Positions 27,152-38,600 of a DNA stretch of 64,000 nt are shown here, piece after piece. The notes under the pieces were generated by a model that was given only the letters and a program-made list of their open reading frames with translations, made no database searches and was not told the origin of the DNA. Both the position numbers and the translations under genes were made by a program. Origin of the DNA: JAGXLC01 sp964585385. Lineage in GTDB: Bacteria > Bacteroidota > Bacteroidia > Bacteroidales > UBA12077. The stretch spans positions 1 to 64,000 of the forward strand of contig CAZPDP010000005.1 of assembly GCA_964585385.1 (NCBI GenBank), read 5' to 3'. Each line of letters opens with the position of its first letter. Within the stretch, counting starts at the first letter, position 1.

Positions 27152-27159
27152 CAAATGTA
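27152..27159 (-). promoter_or_regulatory. Probable -7 promoter box of the HD gene
   Basis: TACATTTG on the minus strand fits TAnnTTTG and lies 25 bases before the HD-domain gene start. No good -33 match was found. Confidence 0.42.
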
Positions 27160-27257
27160 TAAAAAATAATTAACTCGCTGAAAGTCTTTGCTGTTTATAA
27201 GTTCGGCGAGACTGTTGTTATTTTTTTTGCAAAGTGCACAATAAATTTAGCTTAAAT

Positions 27258-27289
27258 TTTGTCTATTATTAAGATAATTATTAATTTTG
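27258..27289 (+). promoter_or_regulatory. Promoter of the rimP-nusA-infB operon
   Basis: TTTG (27258-27261), 20 bases, then TAATTTTG (27282-27289) matches the Bacteroidota -33/-7 pattern. Transcription would start near 27295, giving a leader of about 73 bases before the rimP ATG. Confidence 0.62.
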
Positions 27290-27324
27290 CATTGTTTTAA
27301 AATCAGATTATCAGGTAGTGAGCT

Positions 27325-27345
27325 GGGGACGATGTCCCCTTTTTT
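27325..27345 (+). terminator. Attenuator-like hairpin in the rimP leader
   Basis: GGGGAC-GAT-GTCCCC (27325-27339) is a perfect 6-bp G+C-rich stem with a 3-base loop, followed by six T. It has the form of an intrinsic terminator but sits between the promoter and the rimP ATG, 23 bases before the gene. This suggests control of the operon by termination in the leader, perhaps by NusA itself. Confidence 0.7.
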
Positions 27346-27367
27346 CGTATCATTTAATAAGGGAAAA

Positions 27368-27826
27368 ATGATATCAAATAGTGAAATTGAAGCTGCATTG
27401 GAGAAAATTCTTGACAAAGACAAATACTTTGTTGTAAGAATTCATAATAAAGGAGAAAATATAAAAGTTATTCTTGACGGATATCAGAAATTTAATATTG
27501 ATGATTGCGTCAATATAAGCAGGGAGCTAAAAAGTGAATTTGGAAGCGAACTGGACGATTATAACCTGGAAGTCACTTCACCCGGTTTAACAGCGCCTTT
27601 TGAAGTTAAAGAGCAATATGAAAAGCATAAAGGCGAGAAAGTTGAAGTGCTGCTGAAAGACGGGAATAAAGTCAAAGGGAAATTGCTGAATGTTTTTCCT
27701 GACCAGATTGAAATTGAAGAAAAGAAACGGATCAAAACCGATAAAAAGAAAACGAAGACTGTAACTGAAAATAAAGATATTAGACTGGATAATATAAAAT
27801 CAACAAAACTCATTATTTCATTTTAA
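27368..27826 (+). CDS. rimP: Ribosome maturation factor RimP
   Basis: This 152-residue factor helps assemble the 30S subunit. The chosen ATG (27368) gives the normal family start ISNSEIEAALEKIL. Upstream in-frame codons to TTG 27287 would run through the promoter box and the leader hairpin. The signature LEVTSPGLTAPF and the C-terminal Sm-like domain with a basic KKRIKTDKKKTK loop are present. nusA begins 14 bp after the stop, and the order rimP-nusA-infB is ancestral in bacteria. Confidence 0.95.
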   Translation: MISNSEIEAALEKILDKDKYFVVRIHNKGENIKVILDGYQKFNIDDCVNISRELKSEFGSELDDYNLEVTSPGLTAPFEVKEQYEKHKGEKVEVLLKDGNKVKGKLLNVFPDQIEIEEKKRIKTDKKKTKTVTENKDIRLDNIKSTKLIISF

Positions 27827-27840
27827 AATAATTGTACGAG

Positions 27841-29076
27841 ATGGATAACCTTAACTTGTTTGATACATTTAAAGAGTTTAAAGAACTTAAGAATATTGAC
27901 AGGGCAACTATGATGAACGTCCTGGAGGAGGTTTTTAGAAAAACTCTGGAAAAAGCTTTTGGTACGGATGAAAATTTTGACATCATTATTAATATAGACA
28001 AAGGCGATTTTGAAATCTGGAGAAACCGTGAAGTAGTTGAAGACGGGAAAGTAGAGGACGAAAACCTTCAGATTCCGTTATCCGAAGCCAAAAAGATTGA
28101 CGATGATTATGAAGAGGGTGAAGAAGTAACAGATGAAGTTAAAATTGAAGATTTTGGCCGAAGAGCCATATTATCGTTAAGGCAACATCTCACTTCAAAG
28201 ATATTAGAACTGGAACGAAACAATATTTTCAGTAAATATAAAAAGCGTATAGGCCAGATAATAAGTGGTGAAGTATACCAGGTATGGAAAAGGGAAATTC
28301 TGGTGCTGGATGATGAAGGCAATGAACTGATTTTACCAAGAGAAGAACAAATCCCTTCCGATCATTTCAGAAAAGGTGATTTGATGAGGGCTGTTGTGAT
28401 AAAAGTGGAGATGCGAAATAACACGCCGCTTATTATCATTTCAAGAACATCTCCTGTGTTTCTTGAAAGGCTTTTTGAATTTGAAGTTCCTGAAATATAT
28501 GATGGTTTGATTACCATAAAAAAGATTGTGAGAGCTCCGGGTGAAAAGGCCAAGGTGGCTGTCGAATCTTATGATGAAAGAATCGATCCGGTAGGATCTT
28601 GTGTTGGAATGAAAGGTTCAAGAATACACGGGATTGTAAGGGAACTCAGAAATGAAAACATTGATGTTATCAATTATACCAATAATACACAGTTGTTTAT
28701 CCAGCGAGCATTAAGCCCCGCAAAGATAAACAGCATAAAGATGAATGAAGAGGACAAGAAAGCTGAGGTTTATCTTGATCCGGAGGAAGTTTCACTGGCT
28801 ATCGGTAAAGGTGGTTTGAATATTAAACTGGCAAGCCAGTTGACCGGATACGAGATCGATGTTTACAGGGAAGCTGTTGAAGATGAGGAAGATGTTAATG
28901 TCGAAGAATTTGCTGATGAGATAGATCAGTGGATACTCGATGTGTTAAAGTCTGTAGGACTTGATACAGCAAAAAGCGTTCTTGAGTTAAGCAAAGAAGA
29001 ATTAGAGAGAAGAACTGATTTAGAAGAGGAAACCATAGATGAGATAATTGAAATTTTTAAATCAGAATTTGAATAA
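27841..29076 (+). CDS. nusA: Transcription elongation/termination factor NusA
   Basis: This 411-residue protein binds RNA polymerase and nascent RNA to control pausing and termination. An N-terminal polymerase-binding domain (about 1-125), an S1 domain (about 135-200) and two KH domains (about 200-345, with DPVGSCVGMKGSRI and VSLAIGKGGLNIKLA) are followed by an acidic C-terminal tail. The start is ATG 27841. An upstream in-frame TTG would add three residues. It lies between rimP and infB. A terminator-like leader upstream may let it control its own operon. Confidence 0.97.
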   Translation: MDNLNLFDTFKEFKELKNIDRATMMNVLEEVFRKTLEKAFGTDENFDIIINIDKGDFEIWRNREVVEDGKVEDENLQIPLSEAKKIDDDYEEGEEVTDEVKIEDFGRRAILSLRQHLTSKILELERNNIFSKYKKRIGQIISGEVYQVWKREILVLDDEGNELILPREEQIPSDHFRKGDLMRAVVIKVEMRNNTPLIIISRTSPVFLERLFEFEVPEIYDGLITIKKIVRAPGEKAKVAVESYDERIDPVGSCVGMKGSRIHGIVRELRNENIDVINYTNNTQLFIQRALSPAKINSIKMNEEDKKAEVYLDPEEVSLAIGKGGLNIKLASQLTGYEIDVYREAVEDEEDVNVEEFADEIDQWILDVLKSVGLDTAKSVLELSKEELERRTDLEEETIDEIIEIFKSEFE

Positions 29077-29138
29077 ATTAACATATAAATTATAATTTAG
29101 CGGAGTATTACGAAAATATAATTTTGGTGGGGTTATAT

Positions 29139-32100
29139 ATGGCAAAAGACAAAAAAGTAACAAGATTAAGTAAATTAGCGAGAGAGTTTAATGTTGGAAT
29201 ATCCACAATTGTGGATTTTCTAAAGAAGAAGGGGTATGATATCGATCCGAACCCTAATGCCAAAGTTACGCCCGAACAGTATGATTTATTGGTGAAAGAA
29301 TACAGTTCGGATCTGGATGTCAAGAAAGAATCTGAGAAGATGAATTTAAACCGTTATAGTGAAGAAGATAATTCAATTTCCATTGGTGATTATGAAGATG
29401 AGGAAGCGGATGAAGAGGATGAAGAAGAGTCCGACGAGGAGATTATCATTAAGGATGTGAGCGGAAAGACACAAGAATCAGAGACTCAGAAAGAAAAAGA
29501 AGAAAAGCCGGAAGAAAAGGAAAAGTCCGGGAAAGAAGAAGAAAAAGAAGAGGAAGAGCCTGAAAAAGAAGAAGAAAAGCAACCTGAAAAATCACCCAAA
29601 GTAGTTGGTAAAATAGATCTGGATTCATTTAAGAAGAAGAAAAAAGAAAAAACCGAAGAGGAGGAAGAAAAGAAAGAAGAAAAACAGGAGGAAAAAGTTT
29701 CTGCCAAAGCGGAAGAGGAGGAGAAAGAAGCTGAGAAGGAAACCGGTGAAAAGCAAAAAGAGGAGCAGTCTGAAGAACCTGAAGAAGAGGTTTCACAAGA
29801 AACAGAAGAACAAAAAGAAGCTGAAGAAGCAGAAACAGAAGAAAAAGAACCTGCTGAAGAAGAAGAATCTCCTGAAGAAGATGATGAAAAAGGTGATAAG
29901 ATTAAGGTAGTGGGCAGAATTGATCTTGATTCCCTTAATCAGAAAACTCGCCCGGATAAGAAAACAAAAAGCGAAAAAGAAGAGGAAAGGAAGAAAAAAG
30001 CAGTAGAAAAAGATAAACAAAGAGCTAAGGCTAAAGAAAAGAAAGAAGAAGAGGGGTCCTCCGCGGAAGATAAGAAGCATCCAAAACGTAAAAAGAGAAA
30101 AAGAATTCATAAGGATAAGGAAAAAATTAGTTTTGATGATAAGAAACAGTCTGAATATCAGAATAAAAGTAAACAACAGGCTGGAAGCAAGAAGAAGAAA
30201 AAGAAGAGAAAACCTGTTCGCAATGAAATAAGCGAGGAGGATGTTCAAAAACAAATTAAGGAAACACTCTCCAGGCTTGAAGGCAAAGGAAAATCAAAGA
30301 CCTCCAAATACCGTAGAGAGAAAAGGCAAGCTATAAGCCAGAAACGTGAAGAAGAAGAAAAGAAACAGGAAGAAGAAAAGAATGTTTTGAAAGTTACAGA
30401 ATTTGTTTCTGTTAAAGAACTTGCAGCCATGATGGATGAGGAGGTAAATGATGTAATACAGACCTGTATGAATCTTGGCCTCCTGGTTTCTATTAATCAG
30501 CGGCTTGATGCTGAAACCATGGCACTTGTAGCTGATGAATACAATTATAAAGTAGAATTTGTAAGCGTTGATGTACAAGAGGCTATACAGGAAGAAGAGG
30601 ATGATGAAGAAGAAATGGAACCCCGTGATCCTATTGTAACTGTTATGGGTCACGTAGACCATGGTAAGACTTCATTGCTTGACTATATCCGAAAAGCCAA
30701 TGTGATAGCCGGAGAAGCGGGTGGTATTACACAGCATATTGGTGCTTACAGAGTTACCCTGGATAATGGTAAAAATATAACCTTCCTGGATACTCCGGGC
30801 CACGAAGCCTTTACAGCTATGCGTGCAAGGGGTGCCCAGGTTACTGATATTGCCATTATTGTGGTAGCTGCCGATGACAATATAATGCCCCAGACTATTG
30901 AAGCAATCAATCACGCATCTGCAGCTGGTGTGCCGATTATATTCGCCATTAACAAGATTGATAAACCCGGGGCTAATCCTGAAAGGGTGAAGGAAGAACT
31001 GGCCAACATGAATTACCTTGTAGAGGACTGGGGTGGTAAATATCAGTCACACGATATTTCTGCCAAGAATGGGGAATATATAGAAGAATTGCTGGAAAAA
31101 GTTCTGCTTGAGGCTGAAGTTCTGGAATTAAAAGCCAATCCTAATAAGAATGCAGTAGGAAGTGTCGTTGAATCATGGCTTGACCATGGTAGAGGATATG
31201 TTTCTAATATACTTGTGCAGTCCGGAAAGATGGAAATTGGTAATATTATACTTGCCGGCAGTCATTACGGAAGAGCCAAAGCAATGTTTAATGAACGGGG
31301 TAAAGAGATTAAGGTAGCCGGACCGTCACAGCCGGTTCAGTTACTGGGCCTTAATGGCGCACCCCAGGCCGGAGATAAATTCAATGTAATGGATACTGAG
31401 AAAGAGGCTAAGGAAATTGCCAGCAAGCGATCACAGCTTGAGCGTGAACAAGCCATGAGAACTCAAAAGCACATTACACTAGATGAAATTGGACGTAGAA
31501 TTGCTATCGGTAACTTTAAAGAGGTGAACCTTGTTGTTAAAGGAGATGTGGACGGTTCAATAGAGGCACTCGGTGATGCGTTCTCAAAGCTAAGTACAGA
31601 AGAAATTCAGGTTAACATCATTCATAAAGGAGTAGGTCAAATCACTGAATCAGACATTCTGCTCGCAGCCGCATCTAACGCAATTGTTATTGGATTCCAG
31701 GTTAGACCTTCCAGTACAGCAAGAAAACTGGCAGAGAAAGAACAAATTGATATTAGATTGTATTCAGTCATATACGATGCCATAAACGATATGAGAGATG
31801 CGATGGAGGGTATGTTGTCGCCTGAAATTAAGGAAGAAATTACAGGTACTGCCGAAGTGAAAAATACTTTCAGGATAAAGAAAGTGGGGACAGTTGCTGG
31901 TTGTCAGGTGAAAGAGGGCAAACTCCAAAGAAATTCCAGAGTCAGGGTTATTCGTGACGGCATCGTTATATTTACCGGTGAGCTTGAATCCCTGAAGCGG
32001 TTTAAAGATGATGTTAAAGAAGTGAGAGAAGGCTATGAATGCGGCTTGAATGTCAAGAGTTTTAACGACATTCAGGTGGGGGATATGATTGAAGGATTCA

Positions 32101-32141
32101 AAGAGGTAGAAGTTAAGAAGAAACTTGAAACAAACGGCTAG
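29139..32141 (+). CDS. infB: Translation initiation factor IF-2
   Basis: This 1000-residue GTPase places initiator tRNA on the ribosome. A short N-terminal domain (about 1-55) is followed by an extended Lys/Glu-rich linker (about 60-400), which makes the protein longer than E. coli IF2 (890). Two copies of KVVG-K/R-IDLDS stand in the linker. The G domain begins near residue 505 with VTVMGHVDHGKTS and has DTPGHEAF and NKID. C-terminal beta-barrel and C2 domains follow. The start is ATG 29139 (AKDKKVTRLSKLAREF), and the GTG at 29124 is less likely. Confidence 0.97.
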   Translation: MAKDKKVTRLSKLAREFNVGISTIVDFLKKKGYDIDPNPNAKVTPEQYDLLVKEYSSDLDVKKESEKMNLNRYSEEDNSISIGDYEDEEADEEDEEESDEEIIIKDVSGKTQESETQKEKEEKPEEKEKSGKEEEKEEEEPEKEEEKQPEKSPKVVGKIDLDSFKKKKKEKTEEEEEKKEEKQEEKVSAKAEEEEKEAEKETGEKQKEEQSEEPEEEVSQETEEQKEAEEAETEEKEPAEEEESPEEDDEKGDKIKVVGRIDLDSLNQKTRPDKKTKSEKEEERKKKAVEKDKQRAKAKEKKEEEGSSAEDKKHPKRKKRKRIHKDKEKISFDDKKQSEYQNKSKQQAGSKKKKKKRKPVRNEISEEDVQKQIKETLSRLEGKGKSKTSKYRREKRQAISQKREEEEKKQEEEKNVLKVTEFVSVKELAAMMDEEVNDVIQTCMNLGLLVSINQRLDAETMALVADEYNYKVEFVSVDVQEAIQEEEDDEEEMEPRDPIVTVMGHVDHGKTSLLDYIRKANVIAGEAGGITQHIGAYRVTLDNGKNITFLDTPGHEAFTAMRARGAQVTDIAIIVVAADDNIMPQTIEAINHASAAGVPIIFAINKIDKPGANPERVKEELANMNYLVEDWGGKYQSHDISAKNGEYIEELLEKVLLEAEVLELKANPNKNAVGSVVESWLDHGRGYVSNILVQSGKMEIGNIILAGSHYGRAKAMFNERGKEIKVAGPSQPVQLLGLNGAPQAGDKFNVMDTEKEAKEIASKRSQLEREQAMRTQKHITLDEIGRRIAIGNFKEVNLVVKGDVDGSIEALGDAFSKLSTEEIQVNIIHKGVGQITESDILLAAASNAIVIGFQVRPSSTARKLAEKEQIDIRLYSVIYDAINDMRDAMEGMLSPEIKEEITGTAEVKNTFRIKKVGTVAGCQVKEGKLQRNSRVRVIRDGIVIFTGELESLKRFKDDVKEVREGYECGLNVKSFNDIQVGDMIEGFKEVEVKKKLETNG

Positions 32142-32160
32142 ATAGCCATTCAGTTATCAT

Positions 32161-32199
32161 AAAAAAAAAGGTGCTAAAGTCAATTAGCACCTTTTTTTA
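32161..32199. terminator. Bidirectional terminator between infB and gcvH
   Basis: GGTGCTAA (32170-32177) and TTAGCACC (32184-32191) form an 8-bp stem flanked by A9 on the left and T7 on the right, so it can terminate both converging transcripts. It begins 20 bp after the infB stop and lies 18 bp beyond the gcvH stop. Confidence 0.9.
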
Positions 32200-32216
32200 T
32201 TTTGGTTAAAAAAGTT

Positions 32217-32597
32217 TTAGGATTCAATAAGTTCTTTGTATTTGTCTGCGTCAAGCAGATCGTCAATTTCTGATTTGTCTGAAAGATTAACTTTTATCAG
32301 CCAGCCTTCCCCATAGGGATCTTTGTTTACGATCTCCGGTGAATCTTCAAGTTTTGAATTAACTTCAGCAACTTCACCGGATACAGGCATGAAAATGTCT
32401 GAAACTGTCTTTACAGCTTCTACCGTGCCAAAAACTTCTTCTTTGTCAAGTGTTTCGCCTTCGGTTTCAATTTCGACAAATACAATATCACCAAGTTCAT
32501 TTTGTGCATAATCTGTAATGCCAACTGTAACTTGATCTCCGTCTACTTTAATCCATTCGTGATCTTTGGTATACTTTAAATTTTCAGGAATGTTCAT
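32217..32597 (-). CDS. gcvH: Glycine cleavage system H protein
   Basis: This 126-residue lipoyl carrier shuttles the aminomethyl group in glycine cleavage. The lipoylated lysine is K63 in GTVEAVKTVSDIFMPVSG. The EWI motif near the N-terminus and the PYGEGWLIKV region fit the family. The other glycine cleavage genes are not in the window. It follows sprA on the same strand, an order I recall from other Bacteroidota, but it has its own promoter (32635-32663). Lipoyl-H-protein has also been tied to hydrogenase cofactor assembly, and hydF is encoded 10 kb away. Confidence 0.96.
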   Translation of the reverse strand: MNIPENLKYTKDHEWIKVDGDQVTVGITDYAQNELGDIVFVEIETEGETLDKEEVFGTVEAVKTVSDIFMPVSGEVAEVNSKLEDSPEIVNKDPYGEGWLIKVNLSDKSEIDDLLDADKYKELIES

Positions 32598-32634
32598 GAC
32601 TTATTTTTTTTAATGATAAACTTAATATATAGGT

Positions 32635-32663
32635 CAAAAATACAAATTTTTTCCATAAACAAA
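32635..32663 (-). promoter_or_regulatory. gcvH promoter
   Basis: On the minus strand: TTTG, 17 bases, TATTTTTG, a full match to the Bacteroidota pattern. It sits right after the sprA stop codon and about 38 bases before the gcvH ATG. Confidence 0.65.
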
Positions 32664-32664
32664 A

Positions 32665-35600
32665 TTATTCTGTCAGACTAAATCGTAAACTAAATCCAAA
32701 ATTTGTATTTGCAGTTGGGTAAGAACGGGATATTTTAGGTTCATTCACATTCCTGTCAAAAAAGGCCCTGACATTGAATCGGTTGCTTAGTGCATAATCG
32801 GCTGAGAAACCAATAACCACATTTTTTTGTCCGGCTGTAAGCTGGTCTTCTACTTCTTCTTCCAGCTTTCTGAGGATGGTTAGGTTATCTCTTAATTTTA
32901 CGTTGGCTTTAATGTTCAGGTCGTTTTCCATATCCTGCTGTTGGCCTCCAAAGTCTACTATCAGACTGAAATTTTCGAAGCGATACCCCATACTGAATGA
33001 ATATTCTTCGCTTAAGGTTTCTGTTATCTGGTTGTTGGCAAAACTCAGGGTAACCCTTCTTGATTTTGAAAATTGTAATCTTGAAGTAAGATTGTTCTTC
33101 CAGACGACATCAAAATTTATCAGGGGATTGAATTGCTCATTGATAGATACAGAGTTTACATCATACTGGGAAATATAATTGCCCTGCTGGTCTTGTAAAA
33201 AGGAGTAAGTGTCTTCCAGATCAGGAAAATCCTGATTATAAACAAACGATCCCATAGTGTAAGTGGCCCGGTATGTGTGGCTTATGTTTATATTTTTTGC
33301 AACACTTTTTATAAAATCCAACTGGTTGAGTTTGTTAAAGTTTATGCTCCAGTTGGGAAAAGGTATCTTGGGAAAGTTCACCAAAGGAGTTTCTCCCGGT
33401 TTGTATTCTCCATAGGCAGCTAAGAAGGAAGGTATCAATACCTGCTGACTGGATGGGCCATATCCTTCAGTATAATCCCCGCTACCGGGTTCATAACTAT
33501 TTCCTTGATCATTCTTTCTTTTATCACCAAGCCTCTTTGAGATTTGAGACCGGTATTCCTTGAATTTTTCAAAAGCTAACGATTTAAAGTTATTGTCCTC
33601 ATTGATCTTATCAAAAGCTGTACTTATAGCCATGAAGCTCATAGAGAAATTTCCCTGTTGTTGAAAGCCGTAATTACTAATGGTGCCAAGTGTATCATTG
33701 TAAACATAGTATTCCCTGGAATTTTCTGATTTGCTTCTCGTACCGGTAAGGTTTATCTGGATTCCGGTAATCGGTTCAATAGTAGTCCTCAGGTTTAAAT
33801 TTTCCGACTCTGTTAACAGAAATGGACTGCTAAGCCTTGGGTCTTGAGTGATCCATCCATTATTTTTTGCGAATTCTGCAAAGTTTTCATTTTGCCAGCC
33901 CAGAACAAAAGGAAATCCCGGAGCAAATTCATTGGCCGTTTGGGTGAGCCCGAAATATTTTGTTTCCGGCTGGTAACCGGGGAGTTCAGTTCCCTGTGTA
34001 CGCGACCATGATAATGAAATGTTTTTGACTCCCATCAGCACCCGGGCCATATTTTCAGCAACAAAGACAAGCGGGTTTATTTTTTGTTCAATCTTCCCCT
34101 GGACACGGATTCTGGCATTCGAGGCATCCTGGGTGGCTGTGAATGTAATTTTGCGCTTACTGGTTACTTTGACTTCTCCATCCAGTTCTCTGCCATTACT
34201 CATGTAAGCTTTGGCCTGGATGTTTTCGGTCATCAGGTTGTGGGTAATCTCAACCGGCACTCCTTTTTTGAAAGTAAGTCCATCATCTTCATATTCAACA
34301 CTCTCAAACTTAGTTTTGGAGCTCCTTCCCCCGCTGTATTTCTGGTTGATTTTATTCAGAAAACCTACTTTGCTGTATAATCCTGCCAGATTGAACTGAC
34401 TGTTAAGCTGCAGGGTATTTGAGTTTCGTATTGTATTCCCTAAATCTATATCGCTGGTATCCGCAAGAATCGGGCCGGCCTGCCAGTTATAAGTGCCATT
34501 ATAAGAGGAGGATATATTTACCCAGTTAAAGAGAGGAAGTTTATTTATGGGCAGGCGGTATGTTGCGTTTACTTTTTGCTGAAAGTCAGTTGTTCTTCCC
34601 AGGTTACGGACATTGGTCATTACCGAATCTTTCCAGTTATCATATTTCTGAGGAGCTTTCCTTTTATTTACCATTCCTTCCGGCTCATCAATACGTGCCC
34701 TGTTTGTTGCGGAATAATTCAACTTGATAGAACGGGTCAGATCAAATTGCAGCCTGTAGTTTCTGTCCCATAGAAAATCTTTGTTAAAGGATGGTTCATA
34801 ACTGAAATTGGGGTTGTTAATGTTCCTGTATTCAAAAGCATTGTAATGACGCTGTACATTTGTCTGGAAAGTAAATGTAGAGGGCATGTAATAGAAATTG
34901 AAATCTTTGATAAGCCTGAGCCAGGGGCTGTTAAATATTCCGCCCAGATTGCTGAACGGCCTGATATTTTGGGGCCGGGTATTGTAAGTATAGCTCAGAC
35001 CGCCATTATAGTCTTTTATAATATTAAAGGTTGTGTTTATATTTCTTGCGAATGTTTCATTGTATGAATAATTAAAGGCAAAGTTGGATATATCGTAAAA
35101 ATGTCTTTCAGTTTGATTTTGGGGTGTGAATCTTATATTGGTGAAATTCAAACTTTTTCTTCGGGTGTAATCTTGTGCTATATTTTTAATGGAATCTCTG
35201 TCACTTTTCGTCTCTGCTGCATCGAGGGCATCTTCAAGTTTGATATCCGGATTCAATGGATTGTATTGCGGTGTGATTACATTTTCTGAAAGACCAAGGT
35301 ACATGGGTATTTTAACTCCCAGCTCTTTTGAGAAAAACTTTCCCAGATCAATGTTGGTTGAGATGTCATATTGAGTCATCCTTTCTTTGCTGCGTTCGTT
35401 CACTTTTTTGTCGATACTTCCGAATCCCGGGGTGCTGATGTTTCCTGATACGTTTAGCATACCCAAATCCGCCAGTTGTGAGGAAACCCTTCCTCTGGCT
35501 GCCCAGCCTCCTTTTTCTTTGAAATCGGATAATCGAAATTCGTTTAGCCAGATTTCACCGGATTTTGCCATCCCATCATCCCTGGAGAGTTGGTTTTTGT

Positions 35601-38600
35601 TTTGATTTGGGTTTTTTACACCCATCATGATAGTTCGAACATCGCTTAGGTTGGGATTACCGCGGACTGATATTTTCTGATTGCCTTGAATTTTGCTGTA
35701 AATTGTCTTAACGGTAATATTTGAACCGGGATCATTAATAGCCTGATTTCTCTGTAATTTGATCCGGGGAAGTTCATCCAGGTTGATTACCATTTCATTT
35801 TTCCAGACTTCCTGTCTGTCAGCAGAGCTGTTGTTGCTGTAATTTCCTGGTAAGGTCACATCCAGTGGGATTTCGTACTCATAATAGTTGTCCCGGTAAT
35901 CGGTACCAAGCCTTACAAATGCTCTGAGGTCCCCGTCATTCAGAATTTCCTGTTCCAATGCTTCTGCGTGAAGGAAGAGGCGAATCTTTTTATACTGCCT
36001 GATGTCCATTGTTACATTTTTGAAAGCTGCTCTGGCATCACCGTCTTCCAAATCAGTTACCTTGAAAACTATCGCTTGCTCATTCAGTTGTCGTAGTTGG
36101 GGGTTTGTAGGGTCTGTTACACGGTCTATTCCGGGAGGAAGTACATAATTGACAGGTGTTTTGTTTGCGTTCTCTTCAATATTAACGGCGGAAATTTTTA
36201 ATTTGCCGTCTGAATATTCAGGAGAAGAAAGGTTTTCGCTGGCTTCATTCAGAGCCCTGGAATATTTTCTCCATTCTCCACGGACGAGATTCAGCTTGGC
36301 AAATCGCAGGATAACGGAGTCCTCAAACCCCCTCAGGAACATACGAATAAACCGAATGGATTTGAAATCCCTGATAGAACCAACCCGGTTATCAGGATTT
36401 CTGACAGGGATCCTGAATTGATACCATGAGATTTCTGATTTCTTTCCATTGGCTAGTTCTACTGTACGTGTTACCTTATCAATTATATAGTTTTGCCCTA
36501 CATTCATTTGATTGGGATTAAGCGATACTCTGTACTGGAAGTAGTTTTCATTCTCAGCCAGCGTATTATCCTGGTTGATATCTTCCCCATCAGGCAGGGT
36601 TTTTCCTGAAGTCGGGTAGGGTTCGGGTGATTGGGCATCTGTGGGCGAGTTCCCTTCCAGGCCGTTGTATTTTTTGTATCTCTGAATAATTTCTAGTTTT
36701 TCTGCATCATAGTCGCTACCCCTGTAGTAGTGGTAGTCATCGTTCGAGATATCAACAATTTCCGGGTCTGCTCCGTATTTCCTTTGGTAAACCTCTGGTG
36801 CCAGTACTTTTTCAAGAGAATCAAGGAGCCCCTTTTGTATTCCCAAAAAGTCGTATTCGTCTGTATTGGAAAGTCCGTCCAGCCCAACATCCTGGAATTG
36901 ACGGGATTCCGGGTTATTGTCAAAAGCATTCACCAATGACTGGGTAAGAGGTATCCTGCCCCATGTTGTGGTATCAACCATATCCACATCTTCGGAGGTT
37001 GGGAGCCCGTTTTCAAAACTTTTTCTTGAGTCTTTCAATATATCTTCTGAAATACTACCCAGGTTGAAATAAAGATTTCCACTGTTTGTCCTTGCAGAGT
37101 CATATACAAATGGGTCCATAAGCCAGAATTCAATGTATTCAACATTCGATTCCTCGAAATCTGTGGTGGTAATTTCCCTCATGATACCACCCCACCTGGT
37201 TTCTGGCTCTTTAAGTGTTTCGTCTTCATTGATGCCCTTTGAGACACCTATTTCCCCGCTACTCGTGTGTTCGTAATTATATGGACCCTTTTCATCAGGG
37301 TAAAAAGCGAGGTTTAATACCTGGATACTGGCAGGAATGTCATTGGGATTGTCCTTATTTGGAAAGATTTCCTGTTCGAATATCTCCCTGACAAAGTGGT
37401 TTGACCGTGTTTCGGGATTGCTCTTTATATGTTGAGGCATACTGGGGCTGTTTTCTCTCAGAAACAGGGGGTCAATATGATACCAGGCAAGTTTTGCACG
37501 GTTATAGTTGTAAGCCCAGTCATTGTTTCTTGAAGCTTCAGGAAACAGATTATTCTGCCCTTGTGGGGTGCTGGCCAGAACCCATGCTGAAGGATTTTTA
37601 ATATCAATAGAAGTTTCGCTGCCTTCAAAATCATCAATGTACGCGATACCCTCTTTTTCTATCGCACGGGAGTGTCCGGGAACCAGGTGAGCAAATTCTC
37701 CATCAAAAGTAACCCTTGATTTTTCTTTCGTGTCGATGAATGGAATGTTATCCACCATCTTGGTTATAAAGGGAGCTTCTGTCCTGTATGAACCGTTAAA
37801 ACCCCAGATGGTGTTTGAAATGGGTTCGTTGCCAATATTTACTTTTTTGGTTAAGGGTCTTTCTGTCAGATTCAGTACTGTTGCTCCTACATTGAAATCT
37901 TCGGAAATTGTATAGTTGAAGTGTGAGCCAATCAGTGTTTTCTTCTGCATACTGTAGGTCGACTGGCTTTCCAGGGATATTTGAATGGGAGTGCCTGATT
38001 GAAGTAAAGCTTCATTAAGAATTTTTACCCGGCCTAAGTTATAATCAACTGTATAATCAACGTTCTCGCTTAATTTTCTGCCCCCGGCAGTCACCACAAC
38101 CGAACCTTCGGGTATGTTCATGGCATTCAGAGGGATTTCCGATGAAGAAGAGCTTTGAAATTCTCCTTTCAGCAGGAATTTATTTTTTTCCGCGGTTTGA
38201 CGTGCTATAGTCAGTGACGAATCATATAGCTCTTCAAATACATATTCTTCTGCAATTGATGGGTTGTCAAATTGCTTTTTTAAGTGATCTCCAAAAGGCT
38301 GTAATACTGGGAATATGATTCTTCCGTTATTAGGTAAGATGGTAATGCCGGGTATAAAGTCGAACATGCCGTCAGGGCTTGCGTCGAGTTGGGAGTTTGC
38401 TTTGTCCAGGTTCATCAGCTTCAGGAGCATTTTATCGCTCACATTGCCCGCAGGAATATAATTGAGATTGTTCCCGGTATTATCATCCTGGTAAAGGATA
38501 TTCATGCGGAAGCCTTCTTTATTTACCTGGTAGGCATTAATGGAATAGATGTTCTTCATCATCAGTTCCCAGTTAGGATACTGAGGAGAAAAACTGGTTC

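Noticed and set aside
29486..30662. Long open frames on the minus strand inside infB
   Set aside because: They lie opposite the Lys/Glu-rich linker, where AAA/GAA codons leave the other strand open. They encode Phe/Ser/Leu-rich sequence with no domain.
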